From the NCBI GenBank assembly GCA_030429665.1, contig JAUIEZ010000005.1, positions 1 through 64,000 on the forward strand: a stretch of DNA of 64,000 nucleotides, written 5' to 3'. This DNA is from Gammaproteobacteria bacterium. Its GTDB lineage: Bacteria; Pseudomonadota; Gammaproteobacteria; Arenicellales; CAJQKF01. The translations under genes were made by a program, and so were the position numbers. Of this stretch, positions 1 through 8,161 are shown in pieces (within the stretch, counting starts at the first letter, position 1; every line of letters begins with the position of its first letter). The notes below the pieces were generated by a model. That model did not search any database. It was not told the DNA's origin and saw only the letters and a program-made list of their open reading frames with translations.

Positions 1-212
1 CGATTGAACCACGAGGAGAACAGATGCACGAAATCGGCATCGACGGGAGCCAGTCGTGCATTGTCCGGCAGTGCATCCATCACCGCTTCGCGCATCCGGA
101 TCAATGCCGCCGTGCCGCCCGGCGCCTGCACCGTCTGCTTCGTGCTCTTCACCTGCTGGAAGGCGACGACTGCCAGGGCGATCATGATGGCGATGAAAAG
201 CAGGCCTCTCAT
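1..212 (-). CDS. Small membrane-anchored protein, partial (N-terminal part)
   Basis: The reading frame enters from the left edge and its ATG is at 212-210, so about 70 residues are visible and the C-terminus lies outside the window. Residues 2-18 form one hydrophobic helix (RGLLFIAIMIALAVVAF), followed by a charged, predicted soluble part with QQVKSTKQT. I read this as a single-pass inner-membrane anchor or an uncleaved signal. I do not recognise a family. It is divergent from the sulfhydrylase gene that begins at 359, so the 146 bp between them should hold two promoters. The overlapping plus-strand frame in the same interval has no recognisable protein features. Confidence 0.55.
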   Translation of the reverse strand, partial: MRGLLFIAIMIALAVVAFQQVKSTKQTVQAPGGTAALIRMREAVMDALPDNARLAPVDADFVHLFSSWFN

Positions 213-358
213 GGCATTCTCCGGTATTCGCCGGATCCGCAGTGTAGCATCGCGAGCGGAGACGACCGGTCCTGCGCCGCGGCCGGCGCGGCGCTACAAT
301 CGCCGTTCCCGGCGCCGCGACGCCGGCAAACGCCCGCTCACAGCAACAGGCACTCACC

Positions 359-1657
359 ATGGCACGCATACCCAAGGGCTACAATTTCGACACCCTGAGC
401 CTGCACGCCGGCCAGCGGCCGGACGAGGCGACCGGGGCGCGAGCGACGCCGATCTACCAGACCGCGTCCTACGTGTTCAAGAGCCCCGACCACGCGGCCT
501 CGATCTTCAACGTCGAGCGCACGGGTCATGTCTACTCGCGCATTACCAATCCCACCAACGCGGTGCTGGAGGAACGCATCGCGGCACTCGAGGGCGGGGT
601 CGGCGCCATTGCCACGGCCAGCGGCCAGGCGGCCTGCTTTCTCGCCATCAGCACCATTCTGGGCGCGGGCGACCATATCGTGGCTTCGCGTTCGCTCTAC
701 GGCGGCACGCACAACCTGCTCGCCTACACCCTGCCCCGCTTCGGCATCACCACCACCTTTGTCGACCCTCGCGACCCGGACGCATTCGCCGCCGCCATCC
801 GTGACGACACCAGGCTCGTCTTCGGCGAGACGCTCGGAAACCCCGGCCTGGAAGTGCTCGACATCCCGCGCGTGGCGGCGGTGGCGCACGACGCGGGACT
901 GCCGCTGATGGTCGATTCCACGTTCACCACGCCCTACCTGTGCAAGCCCTTCGAACTCGGCGCCGACATCGTGTTTCACTCGGCCACGAAGTTCCTGAGC
1001 GGCCACGGCGTGGTGATCGGCGGCCTGCTGGTGGACGGCGGGCGTTTCGACTGGGAGGCCTCGGGCAGGTTTCCCACCCTGACCACGCCCTACGAAGGAT
1101 TCCACGACATGAACTTCGCCGAGGAGTTCGGCCCGGCGGCCTACATCACCCGGGCGCGCAAGGAGGGCGCGCGCGACTTCGGCGCCTGCATGAGCGCCAA
1201 TACCGCGTTCCTGATCCTGCAGGGCATGGAGACGCTGTCGCTGCGCATGGAGCGGCACGTCGCCAACACGCGGCGCATCGTCGATTTTCTCAAGGACCAC
1301 GACGCGGTCGAATGGGTGGCCTATCCGGAGCTTCCCGAACATCCCGACCACAAACTGGCGAAAAAGCTGCTGCCGAAGGGCTGCGGCGCGGTGTTCAGCT
1401 TCGGCGTCAAGGGCGGACGCGCGGCGGGCCAGAAACTGATCGAGCGCCTGGAGCTGTTTTCCCACCTCGCCAACGTGGGCGATGCAAAGTCCCTGGTCAT
1501 TCACCCGGCAAGCACCACGCACCATCGCATGGATACCGCGGCGCTCGAGGCGGCGGGCATTTCCGAGGGCCTGATCCGGCTTTCGGTGGGCATCGAGGAC
1601 CCGGACGATCTCATCGAGGACCTGGGCCGGGCACTTTACGCGGCGTCGAAGTCATGA
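359..1657 (+). CDS. O-acetyl/O-succinylhomoserine sulfhydrylase (Cys/Met metabolism PLP enzyme)
   Basis: A 432-residue PLP-dependent enzyme of the Cys/Met metabolism family (cystathionine gamma-synthase-like fold). These enzymes replace the acyl group of O-acetyl- or O-succinylhomoserine with sulfide to make homocysteine in the cytosol. Visible marks are the N-terminal LHAGQRPD and PIYQTASYVF stretch, the YSRITNPT substrate/PLP loop, ASGQAA, and the Schiff-base lysine K211 in SATKFLSGHG. Length and motif order match MetY/MetZ. The sequence alone does not decide between acetyl and succinyl specificity. The ATG at 359 follows a weak AACAGG about 10 bases upstream. Its stop overlaps the next start as ATGA at 1654-1657, implying translational coupling to the hydrolase. 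Confidence 0.88.
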   Translation: MARIPKGYNFDTLSLHAGQRPDEATGARATPIYQTASYVFKSPDHAASIFNVERTGHVYSRITNPTNAVLEERIAALEGGVGAIATASGQAACFLAISTILGAGDHIVASRSLYGGTHNLLAYTLPRFGITTTFVDPRDPDAFAAAIRDDTRLVFGETLGNPGLEVLDIPRVAAVAHDAGLPLMVDSTFTTPYLCKPFELGADIVFHSATKFLSGHGVVIGGLLVDGGRFDWEASGRFPTLTTPYEGFHDMNFAEEFGPAAYITRARKEGARDFGACMSANTAFLILQGMETLSLRMERHVANTRRIVDFLKDHDAVEWVAYPELPEHPDHKLAKKLLPKGCGAVFSFGVKGGRAAGQKLIERLELFSHLANVGDAKSLVIHPASTTHHRMDTAALEAAGISEGLIRLSVGIEDPDDLIEDLGRALYAASKS

Positions 1658-2466
1658 GTGCCAACCTGCACCTCCGGGTCGAGGGGGAAAGGCTCTTCGT
1701 CTACACCGGCGCGCGCGACTTCGATCCCGGCAGGCCCACGGTGATGTTCATCCACGGCGCCGCGATGGACCACACCGTGTGGGTATTGCCGTCGAGATAC
1801 TTCGCCCGTCACGGCATAAACGTGATGGCCCTGGACCTGCCGGGCCACGGTCGTTCGGGCGGGAAACCGCTCGAATCCATCGAGGCCATGGCGGATCGCG
1901 TCGCTGCCGTCCTCGACGCCGCGGGTGTCGAAAGCGCCGCGCTGGTGGGCCACAGCATGGGTTCGCTGGTCGCCTTCGACACGGCCCGCCGGCACGGCAA
2001 CCGGGTGAGCGCCCTCGCCCTGGTGGGCAGCGCGGTACCGATGGCGGTGAGCGATCCGCTGCTGGACGCCTCGCGAGCCGACAGCCACGACGCCATCGAC
2101 ATGCTCACTTACTGGGGCTACAGCCGCGAGGCGTGGCTCGGGGGCAACGAGAACCCCGGCCTGTGGATGGTGGGCGGCACGCTGCGTCTGCTCGAGCGCG
2201 CCGCGCCCGGCGTGCTGCACGTCGATCTTGCGGCCTGCAATGCCTATCGCGTGGACGCCGGCAAGGAACCGGCGATCGAGGCGCCGACACTCATGATTCT
2301 CGGCAACCGCGACATCATGACGCCGCCGCGCAACGCCGCGGCCCTGCGCGCCATGCTGCCGAACTCGAACGCCTGCATTCTCGACGGCTCGGGCCACTCG
2401 TTGATGATGGAGCGTCCGGACGAGTTGCTCGACGCGCTGATCACGATCGTTCCAGCAGCGAACTGA
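1654..2466 (+). CDS. Alpha/beta hydrolase
   Basis: A 270-residue alpha/beta-hydrolase-fold protein. The nucleophile elbow is GHSMGS with Ser101, the acid is probably Asp220 in GNRDIMTPP, and the base is His248 in GSGHSLMMERP. FIHGAAMDHTVW near residues 31-42 is the oxyanion loop and DLPGHGRSGG a conserved strand-loop. The start was chosen because ATG 1654 overlaps the sulfhydrylase stop by four bases; the frame is open further upstream but only in the shadow of that gene. The substrate is unknown. Coupling to a homocysteine-forming enzyme could suggest a related ester or thioester, but that is only context. It converges with the 2441-3082 gene and their 3' ends overlap by 26 bp. Confidence 0.85.
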   Translation: MSANLHLRVEGERLFVYTGARDFDPGRPTVMFIHGAAMDHTVWVLPSRYFARHGINVMALDLPGHGRSGGKPLESIEAMADRVAAVLDAAGVESAALVGHSMGSLVAFDTARRHGNRVSALALVGSAVPMAVSDPLLDASRADSHDAIDMLTYWGYSREAWLGGNENPGLWMVGGTLRLLERAAPGVLHVDLAACNAYRVDAGKEPAIEAPTLMILGNRDIMTPPRNAAALRAMLPNSNACILDGSGHSLMMERPDELLDALITIVPAAN

Positions 2467-3082
2467 TGAAATCCACCGTGTTGCCGGCGGCCAGCGCGAG
2501 GTTGTCCTCGAGCGTTCGCCCTGAGGACTTGCGCGGCTTGAAGCCGTGGTCGCCGTCGCCAATCCAGCGAACGCGAATGGCTTCGGGCAGGGCGTAACCG
2601 TCCACCTCGTCGACATTGCCGAAGGGATCGCGCTCACCCTGGTTGATCAGTACCGGCGTGCGCATGACTTTCAGGTGGTCGACGCGCAGCCGATCGGGCC
2701 TGCCGGGCGGGTGAAACGGGTAGCCGAGGCAGATCACGCCGCCGACGTCGGCGCGATCCGCCACCATGGTGGCAATGCGGCCTCCCAGCGACTTGCCGCC
2801 GATGAACACCGCCCCGCCCCGGGCGCGCACGGCCTCGATAGCATCCAGCCAGGCCTTCTCCAGCGCGTCGGCGCGATCGGGGGGCCGCGTCTTGCCCTCG
2901 GCAACGGCCCGCGCCATGTAGGGGAAGTTGAATCGCGCCACGCGGATCGCCAATCGGCCATCGCCGGCGATACGCGCGGCGATGTCGCTCATGAACTGAG
3001 AATCCATCGGCTGCCCGGAACCATGGGCCAGTATCAGCAGCGCGCGCGGGCGGACGGGTCCGTCGAAAAGAAATTCGGTCAT
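2441..3082 (-). CDS. Alpha/beta-hydrolase of the TEX30/KANSL3-like family
   Basis: A 213-residue compact alpha/beta hydrolase. It has an early LAHGSGQPMDS oxyanion segment (about residues 18-28), a nucleophile motif GGKSLGGR with Ser98, GERDPFG carrying a likely acid, and GDGDHGFKP with the likely catalytic His. The GKSLGGR elbow and short length are typical of the TEX30/KANSL3-like dienelactone-hydrolase-related group, whose bacterial members have no well-established substrate. No signal peptide is seen, so it is likely cytosolic. It is read toward the neighbouring hydrolase and their 3' ends overlap. The metallopeptidase gene ends 59 bp upstream on the same strand, so the two may share a transcript. 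Confidence 0.8.
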   Translation of the reverse strand: MTEFLFDGPVRPRALLILAHGSGQPMDSQFMSDIAARIAGDGRLAIRVARFNFPYMARAVAEGKTRPPDRADALEKAWLDAIEAVRARGGAVFIGGKSLGGRIATMVADRADVGGVICLGYPFHPPGRPDRLRVDHLKVMRTPVLINQGERDPFGNVDEVDGYALPEAIRVRWIGDGDHGFKPRKSSGRTLEDNLALAAGNTVDFISSLLERS

Positions 3083-3141
3083 GGGTCGTTCGTCGTCAAG
3101 CGGAAACGGGTGCGGGAAGTGTCATGGCATCGATGGCGGGG

Positions 3142-4509
3142 TTATCGGACCACGTCCGGGGCGTCGGCGTCCATGGGCATTTCGCCGTCGGCGCCACGGC
3201 GCACGATGGCCCGGCGGATCGAGGCGCCGGGCGCATCGTCGTCCAGGTTCGCGTCTCCGGGCGGGCCGGACAATCCGAGGTCCCGCCACAATGCCTCGAT
3301 GTCGAACGGCGAAGGACCGACGACGTAGCGGTCGGCGAGCCGGCGCATCACGGGAACGCCGTGATAGTCGTCGCACAGCTTCATCACCCGCCACACCGAG
3401 GCACGGCCGGTGCTGTTGCCCAGCCTTTCCAGCACCTCGCGCATGCAATGCTCGAGACCCATGCGGCCGTCACTCGATCGACGGTATCCGCGATCGGCGA
3501 GCAGCATGAACAGCGCCCCGCCCCAGTACAGGCCGGAGCGGGTATTCGCCAGGCCCTCATCGGTCAGGGCGGGCACCCCTCGGGGCATGTCGCGATAGAA
3601 CTCGTTCCACACGGAGCGCTCGCTACGCCACCCGGCGCGGGCACGAATGATCGGCTCGGCGTAGGTGGCAAAACCTTCCATGAACCAGAAACCGTCCGCC
3701 ATGAACGGAGACCCGAGGTGCAGGAACTCGTGAACCAGCACCCATTCGCCGTACAACGAGTCGCCGGTGGCCTCGTCGCCGATGACCAGCAGCATGGTGG
3801 CGCCGCCGCCGGCGACCACACGGCCGTAGTCGATGCCCTGCCCGCCCGATGACAGCAGTACCAGCAGCAGGCGGGGAACCGGAAATCGCCCGAAGTAGGC
3901 CGTCACCTGCGCGGCAGTGTCGCGTATCCACGGCACCACGTCCTCGCCGCCGCCACGAAGGTCGACCACCTCGATCTCGAACCCCGAAGCGCTACCGGCT
4001 GCCGGGCGAATGATCCGGGATTCGAAACCGCCGAATACCGTGTAACCCGCGCGCCTCAGATCGGCGGCGTCCACCAGCAGCCATTCACCGGCGCGCGGCA
4101 GCGCCGAGGAGAAGCCCGCCGCCGACGCGTCCACGGCAAGACGCACCCGCGTTCTCGCCTCGGCGGCGGAAGGCAATGCGAGCCACGAGGCGAGGGTCAG
4201 CATGCGCGCGTCGCCGCGGCGCGTGGCAATGCGGTAGTTGCCGCTTTGCGCCGTGAACGCATCGACGTCGAAACGATAGCTGAAACCGCCGTTTCCGTCG
4301 CCATCGTCGAATGCCGCGAACGACCGCGCCGGCGGATATGCGAAGGTTGGCGAGTCGACGGAAAGGCCCTCGCAGCGGGCATCGACAAAGAGTACCAGCG
4401 ACGAACCGGGCTCGGCGCGCACCCGGTAGTCGCAGGCGCCGCCCGGCGCCGCGGCCGCCTGGGAAATTGTCGCCAGCAATAGCACGAGCAGGAATGGCAG
4501 TTGATTCAT
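3142..4509 (-). CDS. Secreted gluzincin-like metallopeptidase (M61-like)
   Basis: A 455-residue protein with an N-terminal signal peptide (hydrophobic LPFLLVLLLATISQAAAA, cleavage probably after ATISQAAAA). A zinc-peptidase motif HEFLH is at 260-264 and a WFMEGFATY helix places Glu278 as the likely third zinc ligand. This is the HExxH...E arrangement of gluzincins (clan MA(E)), closest in look to M61-like peptidases. The gap from the second His to the Glu is 13 residues, shorter than the 18 usual for M1. The first 200 residues look beta-rich, as expected for an exported substrate-binding part. It should act in the periplasm or outside the cell. The last 30 residues are acidic and low in complexity. 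No partner gene is apparent. Confidence 0.75.
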   Translation of the reverse strand: MNQLPFLLVLLLATISQAAAAPGGACDYRVRAEPGSSLVLFVDARCEGLSVDSPTFAYPPARSFAAFDDGDGNGGFSYRFDVDAFTAQSGNYRIATRRGDARMLTLASWLALPSAAEARTRVRLAVDASAAGFSSALPRAGEWLLVDAADLRRAGYTVFGGFESRIIRPAAGSASGFEIEVVDLRGGGEDVVPWIRDTAAQVTAYFGRFPVPRLLLVLLSSGGQGIDYGRVVAGGGATMLLVIGDEATGDSLYGEWVLVHEFLHLGSPFMADGFWFMEGFATYAEPIIRARAGWRSERSVWNEFYRDMPRGVPALTDEGLANTRSGLYWGGALFMLLADRGYRRSSDGRMGLEHCMREVLERLGNSTGRASVWRVMKLCDDYHGVPVMRRLADRYVVGPSPFDIEALWRDLGLSGPPGDANLDDDAPGASIRRAIVRRGADGEMPMDADAPDVVR

Positions 4510-4643
4510 CGACGCCGCCCCGAGTTGTGGTTATGATGAATATTGACTCCGCTCACCGCCACCGGTTCCCGCTCGCGCCGCCGACGGGTTGGTCGCGGTG
4601 CGCCCGGAATGAAGAGACCATCGCCGAGTCTACAACACCACGC

Positions 4644-5252
4644 ATGAACGACATTCGCAGCCTGAACGTCAACGCGGTGATCATTACCCGCCCCGACCCG
4701 CCGGACATGCCCGGCCGCAACGTCTACACGGTGTTCGGCCGTCCGTTGATTACCTGGACGATCGGCGCGCTGAAGCACAGCCGGCTGGTTACCGGCGTTT
4801 TCGTGTGCACCGCGGACAAGGCCGCGGCGGCGGCCGCGCGCGAAATCGGCTGCGAATCGATTCCGTTGCCGGAGGAATTGGCGAAAGAGCGCGTGCCGCG
4901 CGTGGACGTGCTGCGTCACGCCGTGACCTGGCTGTATCGCGAACTCCAGGTCGATACCGACATCGCCGTCTCCGTGCGCGCCACGATCCCGGAGCTTCGC
5001 AGCAGCGACGTGGACGCCGCCATCGAACTTCTCGACCGGCACAAGCTTCGCGAGGTGATCACGGTCTCTTCGAATTGCCTGCAGAACGACGACCTGCGCG
5101 TGATTCACGGCCGCGCCCTGTTCGGCACCTCGCTGAGTTATCACACCGGCGTGGTAAAAACGGGTTTCGTGGACGTGCGTTCCCTGGAAGATATCGCCGC
5201 GCTGCAGACACGATACGAAAGCCGCGAACGCTTCGAGGCCATCCGTGAATAA
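4644..5252 (+). CDS. Acylneuraminate cytidylyltransferase-like protein with degenerate nucleotide loop
   Basis: A 202-residue protein that aligns by eye with the NeuA/KdsB nucleotidyltransferase fold. It has an N-terminal beta strand (NAVIITR), then GRPLITWTIGALKHS, GVFVCTADKAAAAAAREIGC, a central VSVRATIPELRSSDVDAAIELL matching the conserved Pro-Ser/Thr region, and a C-terminal strand-helix. The usual phosphate-binding loop after strand one (RxGSKG...K) is absent; the loop reads TRPDPPDMPGRNV. It may therefore have a different substrate or no catalysis. I chose ATG 4644. The frame stays open upstream, but the residues there are unlike the family, and no good ribosome-binding site distinguishes the options. 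The EEP-fold gene starts 21 bp downstream and is probably cotranscribed. Confidence 0.65.
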   Translation: MNDIRSLNVNAVIITRPDPPDMPGRNVYTVFGRPLITWTIGALKHSRLVTGVFVCTADKAAAAAAREIGCESIPLPEELAKERVPRVDVLRHAVTWLYRELQVDTDIAVSVRATIPELRSSDVDAAIELLDRHKLREVITVSSNCLQNDDLRVIHGRALFGTSLSYHTGVVKTGFVDVRSLEDIAALQTRYESRERFEAIRE

Positions 5253-5273
5253 CTCGTTCTTTCGGAGAACCGC

Positions 5274-6143
5274 ATGAAATTGGTCACCTACAACATCCAG
5301 TTCGGCCGCGGCCGCGACGAGGTGGTGGACCTCGACCGCATCGCCCGCGAGGTGTCCGGCGCCGACATCATCACCCTGCAGGAAGTCGATCGTCACTTCT
5401 CGCGCTCGGGCGACGTTGACCAGGTGACCGAGTTCATGGCGCGTTTCGCGCAGTATCACGCCGAGTACGGCCCCGGCGTCAACCTGCCGGCGGACCGCGT
5501 GGCCGACAACGGGCGCGTCGAGCACCGCCGGCGCCAGTTCGGCAACCTGACCCTGTCGCGCTACCCGATTCGTTACGTGCGCCATCACCTGCTGCCCAAG
5601 TACGCCAGCACCGGCCCCATCAGCATCCAGCGAAGCGCCCTGGAATGCGTGATCGACACGCCGCTCGGGTTGCTGCGCGTGATCAACACCCACCTAACGC
5701 ACCTCTCGGGCGCCACGCGGCTACCGCAGATCGAGCATCTCAAGCGCATCCATCGCGATGCCGTGCTCGAGGGCGAGCCAATTTGCGGCACGATGGACGG
5801 CACCTACTGGACGCTCGACGACCCGTTGCCGGGACCGCCGACGCCGACCCTCATGGCCGGCGACTTCAACCTCGAGCCCGGGTCGCCCGAGTACGAGGCG
5901 CTGGTGGGGCCCTACTCTGAGTACGGCGGGCGAATAACAAACCCGGCTCTGTTCGCGGATGCCTGGGTCGCGGCGGGCCACGGCGAGCATGAAGGCGTAA
6001 CGGCGGACTTGCACGGCCGTCCCGTGCGCCTCGATTACGTCTTCCTGAGCCCCGATCTAGTGCCGCGCATCGCCCGGTGCCGCATCGACAACGATGCGAC
6101 CGGCTCCGATCACCAGCCGGTGTGGCTCGAGTTTTCCGTGTAG
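5274..6143 (+). CDS. Endonuclease/exonuclease/phosphatase (EEP) family phosphodiesterase
   Basis: A 289-residue EEP-fold metal-dependent phosphoesterase. Hallmarks in order are Asn7 in TYNIQF, metal-binding Glu37 in LQEVDRH, GDFN with Asp197 and Asn199, and the terminal GSDHQPVW with Asp279 and catalytic His280. The family includes nucleases, sphingomyelinases and inositol phosphatases; the substrate cannot be told here. There is no signal peptide, so it is probably cytosolic. A good GGAGAA ribosome-binding site precedes ATG 5274. It lies 21 bp after the NeuA-like gene, so the two probably form a two-gene operon. It converges with the HAD gene, whose end is 4 bp away. Confidence 0.85.
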   Translation: MKLVTYNIQFGRGRDEVVDLDRIAREVSGADIITLQEVDRHFSRSGDVDQVTEFMARFAQYHAEYGPGVNLPADRVADNGRVEHRRRQFGNLTLSRYPIRYVRHHLLPKYASTGPISIQRSALECVIDTPLGLLRVINTHLTHLSGATRLPQIEHLKRIHRDAVLEGEPICGTMDGTYWTLDDPLPGPPTPTLMAGDFNLEPGSPEYEALVGPYSEYGGRITNPALFADAWVAAGHGEHEGVTADLHGRPVRLDYVFLSPDLVPRIARCRIDNDATGSDHQPVWLEFSV

Positions 6144-6147
6144 TCGG

Positions 6148-6876
6148 TCAGTCGCCCGCCGCGGCGGCCATCTCGCCCAGGGTAAAGAACAGGAAATCCA
6201 CCTCGGGTCGCTCCTCGACCCGGGCGGTGGCACCCCAGCTTCCGCCCCTGGACAGTCCCTGACGGTCGATCCAGGCACGCGCCAGTTCGGCTTTCGCGGC
6301 GGCCACGTGGTCGTGGTACAAACTTTGCGCGGTGTGCAGGATGTCCTCCTTCTCCACGCCATGATCGGCGGCCAGGCGTTCCCGCAGGTAGTCGAAATTG
6401 CGCGGGTCGGGCTTGTAGGAACCAATGTCCTCGGCCGTGTACACCGCGTCGAATGCCACGCCGAGCTTGCGCGCGGAGGCGGCGAATCCCTCCCGGTGCA
6501 CGTTCGACAGGATCACCAGCTTGAAGTGTCGCTTGAGCTGCCTCAGCGCGTCGGCGCTGTCGGGGAAAGCCGGCCACATCGGCACGGACTCCCCGAAGGC
6601 ACGATCGAGTTCCTCGCTGGCGGGCAGCGAGAAACGCGCCGCAAATTCGCGGTGGACGGCCGCGAGCAGTTCCGGGTAGCGCAGTCCGGGCGTTGCCGCC
6701 TGCCGGGCGCTCTCCAGCTCGGCGAACGCCGCCAGGGCGATGTCGCGGGTCAAGTCGTCGCGGCCGCTCGCGGCGATCACCGGCTGTAGTGCGTCCCACA
6801 CGCCGCTTTCCCAGTCGATCAGGGTACCGTAGCAGTCGAACGTCAGCGTGGTGAATGCGGACAGGGATCTCGTCAT
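6148..6876 (-). CDS. Type II haloacid dehalogenase-like HAD hydrolase
   Basis: A 242-residue HAD-superfamily hydrolase. The nucleophile is Asp14 in TFDCYGTLIDW (the DxYGT form typical of (S)-2-haloacid dehalogenases), motif II is ILSNVHREG and motif III SYKPDPRNF. The family removes halide from 2-haloalkanoic acids or phosphate from small metabolites; the DCYGTL signature favours the dehalogenase type, but the real substrate is not shown. ATG 6876 overlaps the stop of the lipoprotein hydrolase as ATGA, deciding the start against a longer frame that would add 16 residues. It is the second gene of a two-gene minus-strand unit. Confidence 0.8.
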   Translation of the reverse strand: MTRSLSAFTTLTFDCYGTLIDWESGVWDALQPVIAASGRDDLTRDIALAAFAELESARQAATPGLRYPELLAAVHREFAARFSLPASEELDRAFGESVPMWPAFPDSADALRQLKRHFKLVILSNVHREGFAASARKLGVAFDAVYTAEDIGSYKPDPRNFDYLRERLAADHGVEKEDILHTAQSLYHDHVAAAKAELARAWIDRQGLSRGGSWGATARVEERPEVDFLFFTLGEMAAAAGD

Positions 6877-8087
6877 CGCTCGTCCCCCGTGGGGTCGGTT
6901 TCCGGAGGTACCGGCAAGCGCCAATAGTTGGGCACCGTCGGATCGATCCGTTTCGGCCGGCTTCGATCGACCGCCGGCAGGCGCCCGTTGAGCAACTCGT
7001 CGATATCAATGAAAGCGGCCTCGTTGTAGAGATGATACAGGTGGCCGGAGACGCGGCGGATCGACAGCTCGGACACGTCGATCACCTCCACCTCCTCAAG
7101 CGTGACCACGTGCGACGACGACTCGCCCAGGCGCGGGTAGCCGTGCAATTCGCGGGACACGGCCAGCGCGTTGTCGTTGTCGGACACGTACGCGGTGATG
7201 TGGCGGACCTGGCTGCGCAGCCGCGGCAGGATCTGTTCGAATATCTGGGCGTCGATGTCCGCGGCGACCAGCACCAGCTTGTCCACCAGCGGGCGGTAGT
7301 CGTCGTGAAACCCCTGGAGGGTCGACAGGGCGAGCGACACGCCCCGTGCGCCCAGGCTGTGGGCGATGATGTCGAAATTGCCGGGGCCGAACAGTATCTC
7401 CATGCGCGTGATCACCTCGCGCATCGCCTTGACGCTCCAGTGCAGGTCGGCCTCGTCGCGCACGTAGTTCAGCGTCGAGCCGTCTGACGGCCAACTGAAC
7501 AACAGCACCCGATCGCCCAGGTCGAGATTCTCGATGAAGCGCGCCGCGCGGAAACAGCCCTTGTCGAAGCCGATGTTGTAGCCGTGCACGTACAACAGCG
7601 GCCGCTTGCCCGCGTTGGCCGCGACGTAATCGTCCCAGAAGGTCTGCATCGGGATCTCGTTGACCGCGACGATTTCCTGGTCGTCGCTCGGAATGTACAG
7701 CGGCGCGTCGCGGGCGATGTTGTCGAGAATGCGGATCGGGGTGAAGGTGACCTCGCAGCGGCCGGCCCGGATCACGTCTCGCTCGTCGCCGAACGTCTGC
7801 GCGGGCTCGGCGCTACCGGTCTTGTTGCGCAGGCTGAGGAATCTTACCCGGGTCAGGCGCGTTTCACCGGTAAGTCGGCCAAGGATCGACGATTCTTCCG
7901 GCGCCTGTGCGCCGTCGCCGTCGACGGAACTGGCCGAATCCTCTCGACGGTCGAGAGGCTGTTCGCCCGCCGAGGCCGTCATTCGCGGCTCGTTCGGGGC
8001 CGAGCCGGACGGCGGTTCGCCGCCATTGTCGCAGCCGCCGGCAACCAGCAGCGCAATGACGAGGCAGTGTAGTGTCGTGGAGCGCAT
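6873..8087 (-). CDS. Lipoprotein alpha/beta hydrolase (DUF900 type)
   Basis: A 404-residue predicted lipoprotein. The signal (MRSTTLHCLVIALLVAGGC) ends in a lipobox with Cys19, and about 60 residues of low-complexity linker follow. The catalytic part has LLYVHGYNIGFDKG (oxyanion region), LLFSWPSDG, and a nucleophile elbow IAHSLGARG with Ser244. It matches the DUF900 alpha/beta-hydrolase group (Pfam PF05990), whose members often occur as envelope lipoproteins of unknown substrate. Asp and His candidates follow in AADIDAQ and in the C-terminal SGHLYHLYNEAAF. ATG 8087 was chosen because it gives the lipobox; a longer open frame to 8390 does not. It is probably anchored to a membrane facing the periplasm. 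Confidence 0.8.
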   Translation of the reverse strand: MRSTTLHCLVIALLVAGGCDNGGEPPSGSAPNEPRMTASAGEQPLDRREDSASSVDGDGAQAPEESSILGRLTGETRLTRVRFLSLRNKTGSAEPAQTFGDERDVIRAGRCEVTFTPIRILDNIARDAPLYIPSDDQEIVAVNEIPMQTFWDDYVAANAGKRPLLYVHGYNIGFDKGCFRAARFIENLDLGDRVLLFSWPSDGSTLNYVRDEADLHWSVKAMREVITRMEILFGPGNFDIIAHSLGARGVSLALSTLQGFHDDYRPLVDKLVLVAADIDAQIFEQILPRLRSQVRHITAYVSDNDNALAVSRELHGYPRLGESSSHVVTLEEVEVIDVSELSIRRVSGHLYHLYNEAAFIDIDELLNGRLPAVDRSRPKRIDPTVPNYWRLPVPPETDPTGDER

Positions 8088-8161
8088 GACGTTCGGGCAA
8101 TCCGCGCCGGCATCGGCCAAACGTCCGATTGTAAACGCAACGCTGAGCGACTGCGCGTCGG

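Noticed and set aside
338-1525. Long minus-strand frame across the sulfhydrylase gene
   Set aside because: It is the antisense of a gene with a complete set of PLP-enzyme motifs. Its translation is rich in Arg, Gly and Val without any recognisable domain.
940-1653. Upstream extension of the alpha/beta hydrolase frame
   Set aside because: It lies wholly within the sulfhydrylase gene and is Arg/His/Gly-rich; the ATGA junction at 1654 gives the real start.
4311-4643. Longer N-terminus for the NeuA-like protein
   Set aside because: The residues before the ATG at 4644 are unlike the family and overlap the promoter region and the start of the divergent metallopeptidase gene.
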